Program-made: the position numbers and the translations under genes
Notes under the pieces: generated by a model
Database searches by the model: none
Told to the model about the DNA's origin: nothing
The model's input: the letters and a program-made list of their open reading frames with translations, nothing else
In this document: positions 51,490 to 59,847 of the stretch, one piece after another
Position numbering within the stretch: the stretch's first letter is position 1
Layout of the letters: the number at the start of each line of letters is the position of its first letter
Assembly (NCBI GenBank): GCA_024231975.1
Contig: JAAEQB010000012.1
Span: 1 to 64,000 of the forward strand
Origin: Allobosea sp.
Lineage (GTDB): Bacteria > Pseudomonadota > Alphaproteobacteria > Rhizobiales > Beijerinckiaceae
DNA: 64,000 nucleotides
Direction: 5' to 3'

Positions 51490-51684
51490 GGCGCCTCCTC
51501 GGCGGCATGGTTCAGAGCCCAGCCGCAGCTGATTCGTCGGTTACGCTTACCCTTAGCGAGGTGTAGATTAGCGGCGGCGCGGCCATGAAGAGAACAACAA
51601 ATTGCCGTCTGGCGGCCGTCATCTGGCATGTGTGTGCAAATTGTCACCGATCACAGAGCGCTCATCCAGGCAGGCAGCGCTCGC

Positions 51685-53445
51685 TCAAGGCTCGCGGACG
51701 ACGCGGAAACCGTTGGTAAAGAAGCGTACGTCGCTCTCGTATTTGAAGCGCGCTGCCGAGCGTAGATAGCGTGGATCATTGTTGAAGGAACCGCCGCGCA
51801 GCACGCGCTCGCGGCAGCCGGGGGGCGCATAGGCGCTGCCGTCGCGGGGGACGGAGCGATAGTTCTCGCTCCAGCAGTCGGCAACCCATTCGGCGGCGTT
51901 TCCGGCCATGTCGCGCAAACCGAAGCGGTTCGGCGGGAACTGGCCGACCTCGCTCGCCTGCCGGCGCGGCTGCGCATTGCAGCCGAGGCAGTTGGCCATC
52001 TCCTTGTCGACCGAATTGCCCCAGGGATAGCTGGTCGTCGTGCCGGCCCGGGCGGCGTATTCCCATTCCGCCTCGGTCGGCAGCCGGTATTTGCGCCCGG
52101 TCTTGTAAGAGAGCCAGACGAGATAGGCGTTGGCGTCGTTCCAGTGGATGTCGGTGACGGGGCGCCGGCCACGGCCGAGATTGCGGTCGCTCGGACGGTA
52201 GCTGCAGCCGCCCTCGGCGACGCAAGCGTCCCATTGCGCGAAGGTGACCTCGTCGGTGCCGATATAGAACGGCCGGGCGATGGTGACGGCGTGGACCGGC
52301 TTTTCGAACTCGAACATCTCGTTCGAGCCCATCTCGAAGCTGCCGGCCGGGATCAGGGCGAGTTCAGGGCAGTCGTCGCAATCGCGCACGGTCCTGGAGG
52401 TGGTGGAGGGCGCAGGAGTCGGAGCCTGGGCAGGGGCCGAAGCGGGGGCCTGCGTGGCCGAAGCCCGCTGGGCCCTGAGCGACTGCTCGCGGGTGCGGGC
52501 GAGCCCGGCGAAGCGGCCATTCGGATAGGCCTCGAGATAGGCGCGGTACTCGTCCGGATTCCGGCTGTCCTTGATCGTCTCCCAGAAGGAGAGCTCGTAG
52601 GGGCCGAGCTGATCGGATTGCGGTCCGGGGGGCGGTGGCGCGGTGGTGATGGCGCGGGTGGTGTTGAGGGCGGTCGCGACCGGCCGGCCTATCGGCGTGA
52701 CGACGAGTCCGGCCGGGGGCATCGAGGACAGCCAGAGCGGCTGCGAGCGCCTTGTTGCCCGGCTGACGGCCTCGCGCGCGCGGGTCAGGGCCGTGGTCAT
52801 GTCGAGGCCCGGCGTGCGGATCGCCTTCAGCCACTCCTCGATCGCCGGATCGGTGCGGCCTTGCGTCTCGGCCACGGTCCGTCCCGGCGCAGCCGGCGCC
52901 ATGATCGCGATCGTCTCGATCCGTTCGATCGGGGCGAGCCCCTTGCCGCCGCCGAGCCCGGCCTGCCAGGGATTGTCGCGGCCTGCGTCGAGCACGACCA
53001 GCGCGCTGGCGGGCCGGCTGACGATCAGCGCATCGAGCAGCTGGTCGAGGTCGATGGCGTCGCGAGCGACCTCGGCCGGGCCGCGCGGCGTGGCATCGAC
53101 CGGGACGAGGAAGTTGCGGCCGCGCGACTGCACCGCGTGCCCGGCATAGAAGACGACGACCTGGGCGCCGCGCGTCAGCTTGCCGCGGAAGGTCGCGATC
53201 GCGCTGTCCAGCGCGGGACGGTCGGCGTTCTCGATGCTGACGAGGTCGAACTCGCCCTGGCGCAGCACATCCGCGACGGCGCGGGCATCGGCCGCGGCGT
53301 TGGCCAGGGGCGCCGTGCGATAGGCGGCGTTGCCGACGACCAGGGCGACACGTGGCGGCTGGCCGTCACTGCCCTGGGCGCGGGCCGGGGCGAGCGGCGC
53401 GAGGAGCGTCAGCATGGCGACGGCGAGGCAACGATACCAGGACAT
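51685..53445 (-). CDS. Secreted caspase-fold protein lacking the catalytic Cys, fused to an FGE/SUMF1 domain
   Basis: The 586 residues have a signal peptide (about 1-23). The caspase-like domain (about 30-240) keeps His103 in FYAGHAVQ, but the Cys position is Gly155 in LDAGRDNP, so it should be proteolytically inactive. A SEL1/caspase-associated segment follows (SFWETIKDSRNPDEY). The C-terminal FGE-sulfatase domain (about 355-586) carries RLPTEAEWEYAARAG, GNAAEWVADCW and VLRGGSF. FGE-type domains oxidise Cys or bind sugars/proteins; related C-terminal FGE domains occur on bacterial kinases and caspases. The Met at 53445 is preferred to 53454 because GAAGGA is about 9 bases upstream. Confidence 0.82.
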   Translation of the reverse strand: MSWYRCLAVAMLTLLAPLAPARAQGSDGQPPRVALVVGNAAYRTAPLANAAADARAVADVLRQGEFDLVSIENADRPALDSAIATFRGKLTRGAQVVVFYAGHAVQSRGRNFLVPVDATPRGPAEVARDAIDLDQLLDALIVSRPASALVVLDAGRDNPWQAGLGGGKGLAPIERIETIAIMAPAAPGRTVAETQGRTDPAIEEWLKAIRTPGLDMTTALTRAREAVSRATRRSQPLWLSSMPPAGLVVTPIGRPVATALNTTRAITTAPPPPGPQSDQLGPYELSFWETIKDSRNPDEYRAYLEAYPNGRFAGLARTREQSLRAQRASATQAPASAPAQAPTPAPSTTSRTVRDCDDCPELALIPAGSFEMGSNEMFEFEKPVHAVTIARPFYIGTDEVTFAQWDACVAEGGCSYRPSDRNLGRGRRPVTDIHWNDANAYLVWLSYKTGRKYRLPTEAEWEYAARAGTTTSYPWGNSVDKEMANCLGCNAQPRRQASEVGQFPPNRFGLRDMAGNAAEWVADCWSENYRSVPRDGSAYAPPGCRERVLRGGSFNNDPRYLRSAARFKYESDVRFFTNGFRVVREP

Positions 53446-53504
53446 GGCGTTCATCCTTCGCTGCGGCCTTTCGCTTGGCGATGCGGCGAGGCCGCATCGC
53501 TCCC

Positions 53505-53978
53505 TCATCTGACGTAGACTGTGATCTTCTGGGACATAACCGGCGGCCGGTGCGGCGTGTGGGTGTGATCGCCGAGCAGCAGCTGCAGCGTATGCGTCCC
53601 CTTCGGCAGCGTGACCACCACCTCGGTCTGGCCGTTGCCGAGATGGATATGGTTGTAATCGGCCGGGATCGGCTGGTCGGGCGGGCCGGCGTCGGTGTCG
53701 ATCAGCAGGTGATGGTGGCCGGTGCCGGGCTTGTCGACACCAGCGGGGGCGACGCCCATCTCCTTCAGCCCGATCCGCACGGTGAAACGCTCGGGCACGC
53801 GCAGGCCGTCGAGCGGATAGTGGAAATAGACCAGGGCGTTGCGCGGGGCCGGCTGGCGCGGGCTGGCGGTCTGGGCGCTGAGCGGCGCGGAGATCGGCGC
53901 CAGCGCCGTAAGCAGCAGAAGCAGCCTCACGGCGGCGCGGCGACGGGGCGGGGAGGGAAGGTGGGCAGCGGCCGTCAT
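53505..53978 (-). CDS. Secreted single-domain DUF4399 protein
   Basis: The 157-residue exported protein has a signal peptide ending near LSAQT. One DUF4399 domain carries GHHHLLID, NHIHLGNGQTE and HTLQLLLGD-HTHTPH. The many conserved His suggest metal binding. Its start overlaps the stop of the triple-domain gene (ATGA), so the two are co-translated. The pseudo-caspase gene follows after 59 bases, probably in the same transcript. Confidence 0.82.
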   Translation of the reverse strand: MTAAAHLPSPPRRRAAVRLLLLLTALAPISAPLSAQTASPRQPAPRNALVYFHYPLDGLRVPERFTVRIGLKEMGVAPAGVDKPGTGHHHLLIDTDAGPPDQPIPADYNHIHLGNGQTEVVVTLPKGTHTLQLLLGDHTHTPHRPPVMSQKITVYVR

Positions 53979-55243
53979 CGGCGCGCACTCCGCTTCGCCG
54001 GCGCGCCGACATAGACGGTGATGCGCTCTGACAGGATCGGCGGGTCGTGCGGCACATGCTGATCGTCGCCAAGGATGAGCTGCAGCGTATGCTCGCCTGG
54101 CGGCAAGGTGATCTTGCGCTCGGTCTGGCCGTTGCCGAGATGGATGTGGTTGAGATCGGCCGGGATCGCGGCGTCGAGCGGCGGTGTCGGCACGTCGATC
54201 AGCAGGTGGTGGTGGCCGGTATTGGGCCTGACGACGCCGGCCGGCGCGACGCCCATATTGCGCAGGCCGAAGCGGATGGTCGAGGTCGCGAAGATTCGCG
54301 TGCCGTCGCGCGGGTAGATGAAATAGACCGAGGCATCGTTGGGGGCCGGCGTCCGGCCGGATGCGGTGCGGGCAGGAGGCGCAGTCGTCGGTGCCGGGGC
54401 TGCCATCGACGCCGTTGCCGAGCCCGCTTGCACGCGCACCCTGATCTGCTGCGACATCACCGGCGGGTCGTGCGGAACGTGCTCATGGTCGGCGAAGAGG
54501 AGTTGGAGCGTGTGCTCCCCGGGCGGCAAGGTGAGCTCGGTCTCGGTCTGGCCGCGGCCGAAATGCAGATGGTTGAAATCGCTGGGGATCTCGCGGTCGA
54601 GCGGTGGCAGCTCGGTGTCGATCAGGAGGTGGTGGTGGCCGGCATTGTCCTGCTTCGTGCCGGCGGGGACGAGTGCGATGTTCTCCTGGCCGAAGCGGAC
54701 GATGGAGCGTGGCGCGATCACGGCGCCGTCCTGCAGGCCGATGAAGAAGACCTTGGCATTGGGCGCCGCTGCTGTGCGCGGCTTCTCTTCCGGCGCCGGC
54801 ATCACCTCGACCGTGATCTTCTCCGATATCACCGGCGGATCATGCGGGACATGGTCGTGATCGGCGAAGAGAAGCTGCAGGGTATGGCGGCCGGGCGAAA
54901 GCAGGATCTCGGCCTCGCTCTGGCCGCCGCCGAAATGCAGATGGTTGAAATCGCTCGGGATCGGCTGGCCGAGCGGCGGCAGCTCGGTATCGATCAGCAG
55001 ATGGTGATGTCCGGTGTTGCGTCGCGCCGTCCCAGCCGGCGCGATCTCCATGCCCGATATGGCGAAGCGGATCGTCGCCTTGCCGGGAATGCGGGCATTG
55101 TCCTTGAGGTCGATGAAGGTGAGCTTCGCGCCGGCAGGAGCGGGGCTGCGCGCCCGGGCGCGCTCCTGTGCGAGGCCCGCGGAGACGCAGGCGGCGAAAA
55201 CGGCCGTAACCCCGACAATGAGCTTAAGTCGAAGCCTCCGCAT
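53975..55243 (-). CDS. Secreted protein with three tandem DUF4399 domains
   Basis: The 422 residues have a signal peptide (about 1-25) and three copies of the DUF4399 domain (about 38-150, 160-275, 295-410). Each has GHHHLLID, N-H-x-H and HTLQL followed by D-H-V-PH (or D-Q-H-VPH in the third). Copies 1 and 2 are closest to each other; copy 3 is closest to the adjacent single-domain gene. This points to tandem duplication followed by a gene split. It is the first gene of a minus-strand operon that includes the single-domain and caspase/FGE genes. Confidence 0.82.
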   Translation of the reverse strand: MRRLRLKLIVGVTAVFAACVSAGLAQERARARSPAPAGAKLTFIDLKDNARIPGKATIRFAISGMEIAPAGTARRNTGHHHLLIDTELPPLGQPIPSDFNHLHFGGGQSEAEILLSPGRHTLQLLFADHDHVPHDPPVISEKITVEVMPAPEEKPRTAAAPNAKVFFIGLQDGAVIAPRSIVRFGQENIALVPAGTKQDNAGHHHLLIDTELPPLDREIPSDFNHLHFGRGQTETELTLPPGEHTLQLLFADHEHVPHDPPVMSQQIRVRVQAGSATASMAAPAPTTAPPARTASGRTPAPNDASVYFIYPRDGTRIFATSTIRFGLRNMGVAPAGVVRPNTGHHHLLIDVPTPPLDAAIPADLNHIHLGNGQTERKITLPPGEHTLQLILGDDQHVPHDPPILSERITVYVGAPAKRSARR

Positions 55244-55310
55244 CGGCGCTCTTCCTCGCGGCGCGTGACCGCCGTAAAGTTAGCAGCGGGCCGGGTGGGG
55301 AGCAAGCAAA

Positions 55311-55330
55311 CCGCCTGTCATGACGGGCGG
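55311..55330. promoter_or_regulatory. 20-bp near-perfect palindrome in the divergent promoter region
   Basis: CCGCCTGTCATGACGGGCGG (one mismatch pair) lies between the divergently transcribed DUF4399 operon and the caspase gene at 55385. It is a plausible shared operator. No regulator is identified. Confidence 0.35.
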
Positions 55331-55384
55331 ATAAATCTGGATTTTCACGGTCGCTTTCTTTAGGGTGACGCAGGGAATGGTGCC

Positions 55385-56905
55385 ATGATCGTAGCCGTCA
55401 GATTTTGTGCACTGATCGCTCTTCTTGCCCAGCTCGTCGCGGTGCCGGCGCTGGCGCAGACGCAGGACCGTCGCGTTGCCCTGGTGATCGGCAACTCCGC
55501 CTACAAGAACGCGCCCGCTTTGCCCAATACGCCGAACGATGCCCGCGACACGGCCGAAGCGCTGCGCAAGGTCGGCTTCGAGGTGGTCGACGGCATCGAT
55601 CTCGACAAGCGCGGCATGGATGCCGCCGTCTCGCGTTTCGCGCGGCTCGCCCAAGATGCCGATGCGGTGATGTTCTACTATGCCGGCCACGGCTTCCAGT
55701 TCAACGGCGAGAACTTCCTGGTCCCGGTCGAGGCCAAGATCGATGACGAGGTCTCGGTCCAGTACGAGACGGTCAAGCTGAGCGAAGTCACCACGGCGCT
55801 TGGCTTCGCCAAGGGCGTCAAGATCATGGTGCTCGATGCCTGCCGCAACAACCCCTTCCTCGCCCAATTGTCGAAGAAGTCGGCGACGCGCAGCATGTCG
55901 GTCGGCACTGGCCTTGCGCCGATCGCCAAGGCGCAGGGCATGGTGACGGCCTATGCGACGCAGGCCAACGACGTCGCCGCCGACGGCGCCGGCCGCAACA
56001 GCCCGTTCACCGCGGCGCTGGTGCAGGAGATCCAGCAGCCCGGCCTCGAGATCGCGACCATGTTCCGCCGCGTCCAGAAGGCGGTCTACGACTCGACCGG
56101 CGGCAAGCAGACGCCGGAGCTGTCGCTCTCGCTGCTTGGCGACTTCTACCTCAATCGCGAGGAGACCGACGCCGACATCTGGAAGCGCCTGCGCAGCAGC
56201 GACAACCCGGCCGAGATCAAGGCCTTCATTCAGCGCTTCCCGACCAGCTTCTTCGCCGTCGACGCCAAGACGAGGCTCGACCTGATCGAGCGCCGTGGCC
56301 TTGCGACGGGAGAGCGCGAGAAGCTCGAGCAGGAATTCGCCGCGAGGGAGAAGGCGCTGCTCGACCGTGTCCAGCAGGCCGAGAAGGACCGTTCCAAGGC
56401 GGCGACCGACCTCGCCGGCCGCGATGCCGGCAAGACCGCCGACACCGAGCGCGCCGTGCCCAAGCCAGGCGATGTGACGCCGGCGAAGCAGGCCGATGCG
56501 AACGAGCGCGACCGCCTCGCCAAGGAACTGGCCAAGAAGGAGCAGGAGCTCGCCGCGCTGGAAGCCGAGAAGGCCAAGCTGTCGCAGGAGCGTGAGGAGC
56601 GCGAGAAGGCGGTGGCGACGCGGATGAATTCCGGCAGCGTGACCGAATTGCCGCCCCCGCAGAAGCCGCTGCTGCCGGCGGCGCCGGGTACGCGTCCGCA
56701 ACGCCAGGAGCCGCGCGAGGTCCAGCAGCCGCGCGTCGTGCTCGACCGCAAGTCGACCGGCATCCTGACCGGCGGCATCGAGACCGCGCCGGAGCCGCGC
56801 AACAACAAGCGTCGCCCGAACAGCGGCGCCGCCACCGACTGCACCGACGCTCTGATGCGGGCCCAGCTCGGCGATGGCGGCAGCGTGCCGAAGAACTGCC
56901 GCTGA
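55385..56905 (+). CDS. Secreted caspase-like protease with coiled-coil tail
   Basis: The 506 residues have a signal peptide (about 1-24). The caspase-like domain (about 28-250) has His102 in YYAGHGFQ and Cys153 in LDACRNNP, both intact. A short helical segment (DIWKRLRSSDNPAEIKAF) follows, then a charged coiled coil (about 300-420, rich in Glu/Lys/Arg), and a basic C-terminus with KNC near the end. Bacterial orthocaspases are Arg/Lys-specific; the tail may mediate assembly. The next gene starts 73 bases later on the same strand. Confidence 0.88.
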   Translation: MIVAVRFCALIALLAQLVAVPALAQTQDRRVALVIGNSAYKNAPALPNTPNDARDTAEALRKVGFEVVDGIDLDKRGMDAAVSRFARLAQDADAVMFYYAGHGFQFNGENFLVPVEAKIDDEVSVQYETVKLSEVTTALGFAKGVKIMVLDACRNNPFLAQLSKKSATRSMSVGTGLAPIAKAQGMVTAYATQANDVAADGAGRNSPFTAALVQEIQQPGLEIATMFRRVQKAVYDSTGGKQTPELSLSLLGDFYLNREETDADIWKRLRSSDNPAEIKAFIQRFPTSFFAVDAKTRLDLIERRGLATGEREKLEQEFAAREKALLDRVQQAEKDRSKAATDLAGRDAGKTADTERAVPKPGDVTPAKQADANERDRLAKELAKKEQELAALEAEKAKLSQEREEREKAVATRMNSGSVTELPPPQKPLLPAAPGTRPQRQEPREVQQPRVVLDRKSTGILTGGIETAPEPRNNKRRPNSGAATDCTDALMRAQLGDGGSVPKNCR

Positions 56906-56978
56906 CAAACTGCGAAGCGGCCTTCGCCGTCGGCGAAGACCGGACATCGCCTCGGACAGGATGCAATTGGGGGCTTCG

Positions 56979-58175
56979 ATGCGTCGTTCTCCGCTCGTCC
57001 GCATGACCTTGCTGGCGCTGCTGGCCTCGCCGGCCGCGGCCCTGGCCCAGACGCAGCCAGCCCCGAGCCCGGCCCCGGCGGCCGCTCCGACGCCCATTCC
57101 GTTCCCGCAGGCGCTTGAGCGGGCGGCGAACGATCTATTCTCCAAGGCCCAGATCGAGGGCGAGCGCGTCACGCTGGTGATCGACCCGTTGATCGATGGC
57201 GTCTCCGGCGCGCAATCAAACTCGACACGCTCGATGCAGCAGAGCCTGATCGAGCTGGTCGGCCGGTCCTATCCGCGCTTCCAGGTGCAGCCCTTCTCGG
57301 CCGAGGCGCTGGCGCGCAATCCGGCGGTGCTGGTGGGGACCTTTACCGCGGTCAACAATGCCGGGGACGCGAAAGGCGCGCGCGACGCCTACCGGATCTG
57401 CCTGACGCTGCTGGACATGAAATCGAAGCGGGTGGTGTCGAAGGGCGTCGCCCGGGCCAAGCCCGAGGGCGTCGACGTCACCCCGACGACCTATTACCGG
57501 GACTCGCCGATGTGGTCGAAGGACCCGGCGACCGAGGCCTATATCAAGACCTGCCAGGGCACGAAGCTCGGCGATGCGATCGATCCGCTCTATGCCGAGC
57601 GCCTCAATGTCGCGGCGCTGATCAATGACGGTATCCTCGAATACGAGGCGCGGCATTATCGCGAGGCGCTCGCCTTCTACCGGACGGCGCGGGTACTGCC
57701 GGGCGGCGACCAGCATCGCGTCCGCATCGGCGCCTATCTCGCCAGCAGCAAGCTGGGGCGCAAGGACGATGCGGTCGAAGCTTTCGGCGACCTCGTCGAC
57801 AGCGGCCTTTCCGGCAACCAGCTGATGGTCAAGCTGCTGTTCCAGCCCGGCTCGACGCAGTTCATCGCCAATCCTGAGATCACCGAGCCTTATCCGATGT
57901 GGCTGAGCCAGATCGCGACCCGCGCCAAGCAGAAGGGCGCCTGCCTTGAGATCGTCGGCCACACCTCGCGTACCGGCCTGCCACAGGTCAACGAGCGGCT
58001 CTCGGTGCTGCGGGCGCAATATGTGATGGACCTGCTCCAGGCCGGAGCGCCCGATAGCCGGGGCCGCATGATCGCGAGCGGGCGCGGCTACAACGAGAAC
58101 CTGGTCGGTACCGGCAAGGACGATGCCAGCGACGCGCTCGACCGCCGCGTCGAGTTCAAGGTGATCGGCTGCTGA
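56979..58175 (+). CDS. Secreted OmpA-like peptidoglycan-associated protein
   Basis: The 398 residues have a signal peptide (about 1-24) and an Ala/Pro-rich stretch. A middle domain has a TPR-like pair (YEARHYREALAFYRTARVL). The C-terminal OmpA-like domain has EIVGHTSRTGLPQVNERLSVLRAQYVM and DRRVEFKVIGC. OmpA-like domains bind peptidoglycan. The Met at 56979 has GGGGG 5 bases upstream and is preferred over 56961. It probably shares a transcript with the preceding caspase gene. Confidence 0.82.
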   Translation: MRRSPLVRMTLLALLASPAAALAQTQPAPSPAPAAAPTPIPFPQALERAANDLFSKAQIEGERVTLVIDPLIDGVSGAQSNSTRSMQQSLIELVGRSYPRFQVQPFSAEALARNPAVLVGTFTAVNNAGDAKGARDAYRICLTLLDMKSKRVVSKGVARAKPEGVDVTPTTYYRDSPMWSKDPATEAYIKTCQGTKLGDAIDPLYAERLNVAALINDGILEYEARHYREALAFYRTARVLPGGDQHRVRIGAYLASSKLGRKDDAVEAFGDLVDSGLSGNQLMVKLLFQPGSTQFIANPEITEPYPMWLSQIATRAKQKGACLEIVGHTSRTGLPQVNERLSVLRAQYVMDLLQAGAPDSRGRMIASGRGYNENLVGTGKDDASDALDRRVEFKVIGC

Positions 58176-58225
58176 GCGCGCCTCCGAAGCCACGACGATA
58201 CGAATGGGATAGACGGAATTCCTCG

Positions 58226-59782
58226 ATGAACGACCTGGCCATGAAAGACCTGGCGACGAACCCCTATGACGCGGTCGCCTATCCCGGGCACGCCTTCTCG
58301 CAGACGCATCCGGCGCATCTGGCGACGATCGCGCATATCCATGGCATGACCCCGGTGCCGACCGCGACGATGCGGGTGCTGGAGCTCGGCTGCGGCAGTG
58401 GCGGCAATTTGATCCCGATGGCGTTGCAATGCCCGGGCGCCGAACTCGTCGGCATCGATCTGAGCGGCCGGGCGATTGCGCGCGCCAAGGCGGAGGCGGC
58501 CGAGCTGGGTTTGAGCAATCTCAGCTTCGAGCAGCGCGACATCATGGCGGTGACGACGGGGCTCGGTCAATTCGACTACATCATCGTCCATGGCGTCTAT
58601 TCCTGGGTGCCGCAGCCGGTGCGCGAGCGGATCATGGCGCTCTTCGGCGAATTGCTGGCGCCGCAGGGCATCGCCTATGTCAGCTACAATGCCTTGCCCG
58701 GCTGCCGGCTGCGCGATCTCGCTCGCGACGTCATGCTGTTCGAGACACGCGAGATCGACGATCCCGTCGAGAAGGTGAGGGTGGCGCGGGCGGCGATCAA
58801 GCGCTTCGCCGAAGCGACCGATGCCGAGACCTTCTACGGCGTCGCGCTGCGCGAGCGGGCGAAGCAGATCGAGGATATCCCGGACAATGTCCTCTATCAT
58901 GACGATCTCAACCCCGGCGCGCGCGCTTTCGCCCTGCACGAGGTGCTGGCGGCGGCCGAGCCCCATAGGCTGCAATTCCTGGCCGAGACCTCCTTCCCGA
59001 ACAATTTCGGCGGCGCGCGCGGGCCGGCGCAGCAGGTGCTGAACGCGATCCCGATATCCGAGCCGCTGCGACAGGAGCAGGCGCTCGACCTGCTGATCGG
59101 GCGCTGCTTCCGCCAGACCCTGCTCTGCCGCGCCGATGTCGCGCTGCATCGCGGCCTCGCCGGCTTCAGCTTCACGCCCTACCACCTCGCCGCCAATGTC
59201 CAGGAAGACGAGGACAAGGTGGACGAGAAGCGGCCGGGGGCAGCGAGCTTCCTGTTCGCCGATGGCGTTCGTCTCGCCGTCGACCTGCCGGCGGCCAAAG
59301 CGGCCTTGCGGGCGCTCGGCCGGACCTGGCCGGGCAATATCCGCTATGACGAGCTGGTCGCCCTGGCGCTGCAGGAGGCCGGTCCCGATCGTGAGCATGA
59401 GATCGAGCGCCTGAACGAGGCACTGACCGCGATCTACCGGGCCGGCCTGATCGAGATCAACCTGGAGCCGCATCGGCTGGCGACGCGGATCAGCGAGAGG
59501 CCGGTCGCTAGCCTGCTAGCGCGGCGCCAGGCGCTGGCCAGCCACGAAGTCACCGATCTGCGCCATCGAGCCGTTGCACTCGACGGCGTGGTGGTGCGCA
59601 AATTCGTCAGCCTGCTCGACGGCACCCGGACACCGGCGATGCTGCTCGACGAACTCAATGCCTTCCTGGCCGAAGTGCACGCATCCGGGCGCGGCGGCTC
59701 GGCCCTGCCGAAGCAGGCGACGGCGGCGGAGGTCGACATGCATTTGAAGGATGTCGCGCGGCTGGCTCTGCTGGCAGGTTGA
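58226..59782 (+). CDS. SAM-dependent methyltransferase with regulatory domain
   Basis: The 518-residue class I methyltransferase has motif I LELGCGSGGN (about 52-61). Next comes IVHGVYSWVP, a methyltransferase-regulatory domain (PF10119-like, about 220-320), and a C-terminal part with a winged-helix-like segment. It lacks a signal peptide and so acts in the cytosol. Its substrate is not known. It stands between the OmpA-like gene and the transglycosylase gene, on the same strand with short gaps. Confidence 0.8.
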   Translation: MNDLAMKDLATNPYDAVAYPGHAFSQTHPAHLATIAHIHGMTPVPTATMRVLELGCGSGGNLIPMALQCPGAELVGIDLSGRAIARAKAEAAELGLSNLSFEQRDIMAVTTGLGQFDYIIVHGVYSWVPQPVRERIMALFGELLAPQGIAYVSYNALPGCRLRDLARDVMLFETREIDDPVEKVRVARAAIKRFAEATDAETFYGVALRERAKQIEDIPDNVLYHDDLNPGARAFALHEVLAAAEPHRLQFLAETSFPNNFGGARGPAQQVLNAIPISEPLRQEQALDLLIGRCFRQTLLCRADVALHRGLAGFSFTPYHLAANVQEDEDKVDEKRPGAASFLFADGVRLAVDLPAAKAALRALGRTWPGNIRYDELVALALQEAGPDREHEIERLNEALTAIYRAGLIEINLEPHRLATRISERPVASLLARRQALASHEVTDLRHRAVALDGVVVRKFVSLLDGTRTPAMLLDELNAFLAEVHASGRGGSALPKQATAAEVDMHLKDVARLALLAG

Positions 59783-59847
59783 GTGCAAGGCTTGTCGAGG
59801 CTGCGCCGGCTGCGTATGGCGAGGCGCGGCAGCAGCGGTAGTGAAGG

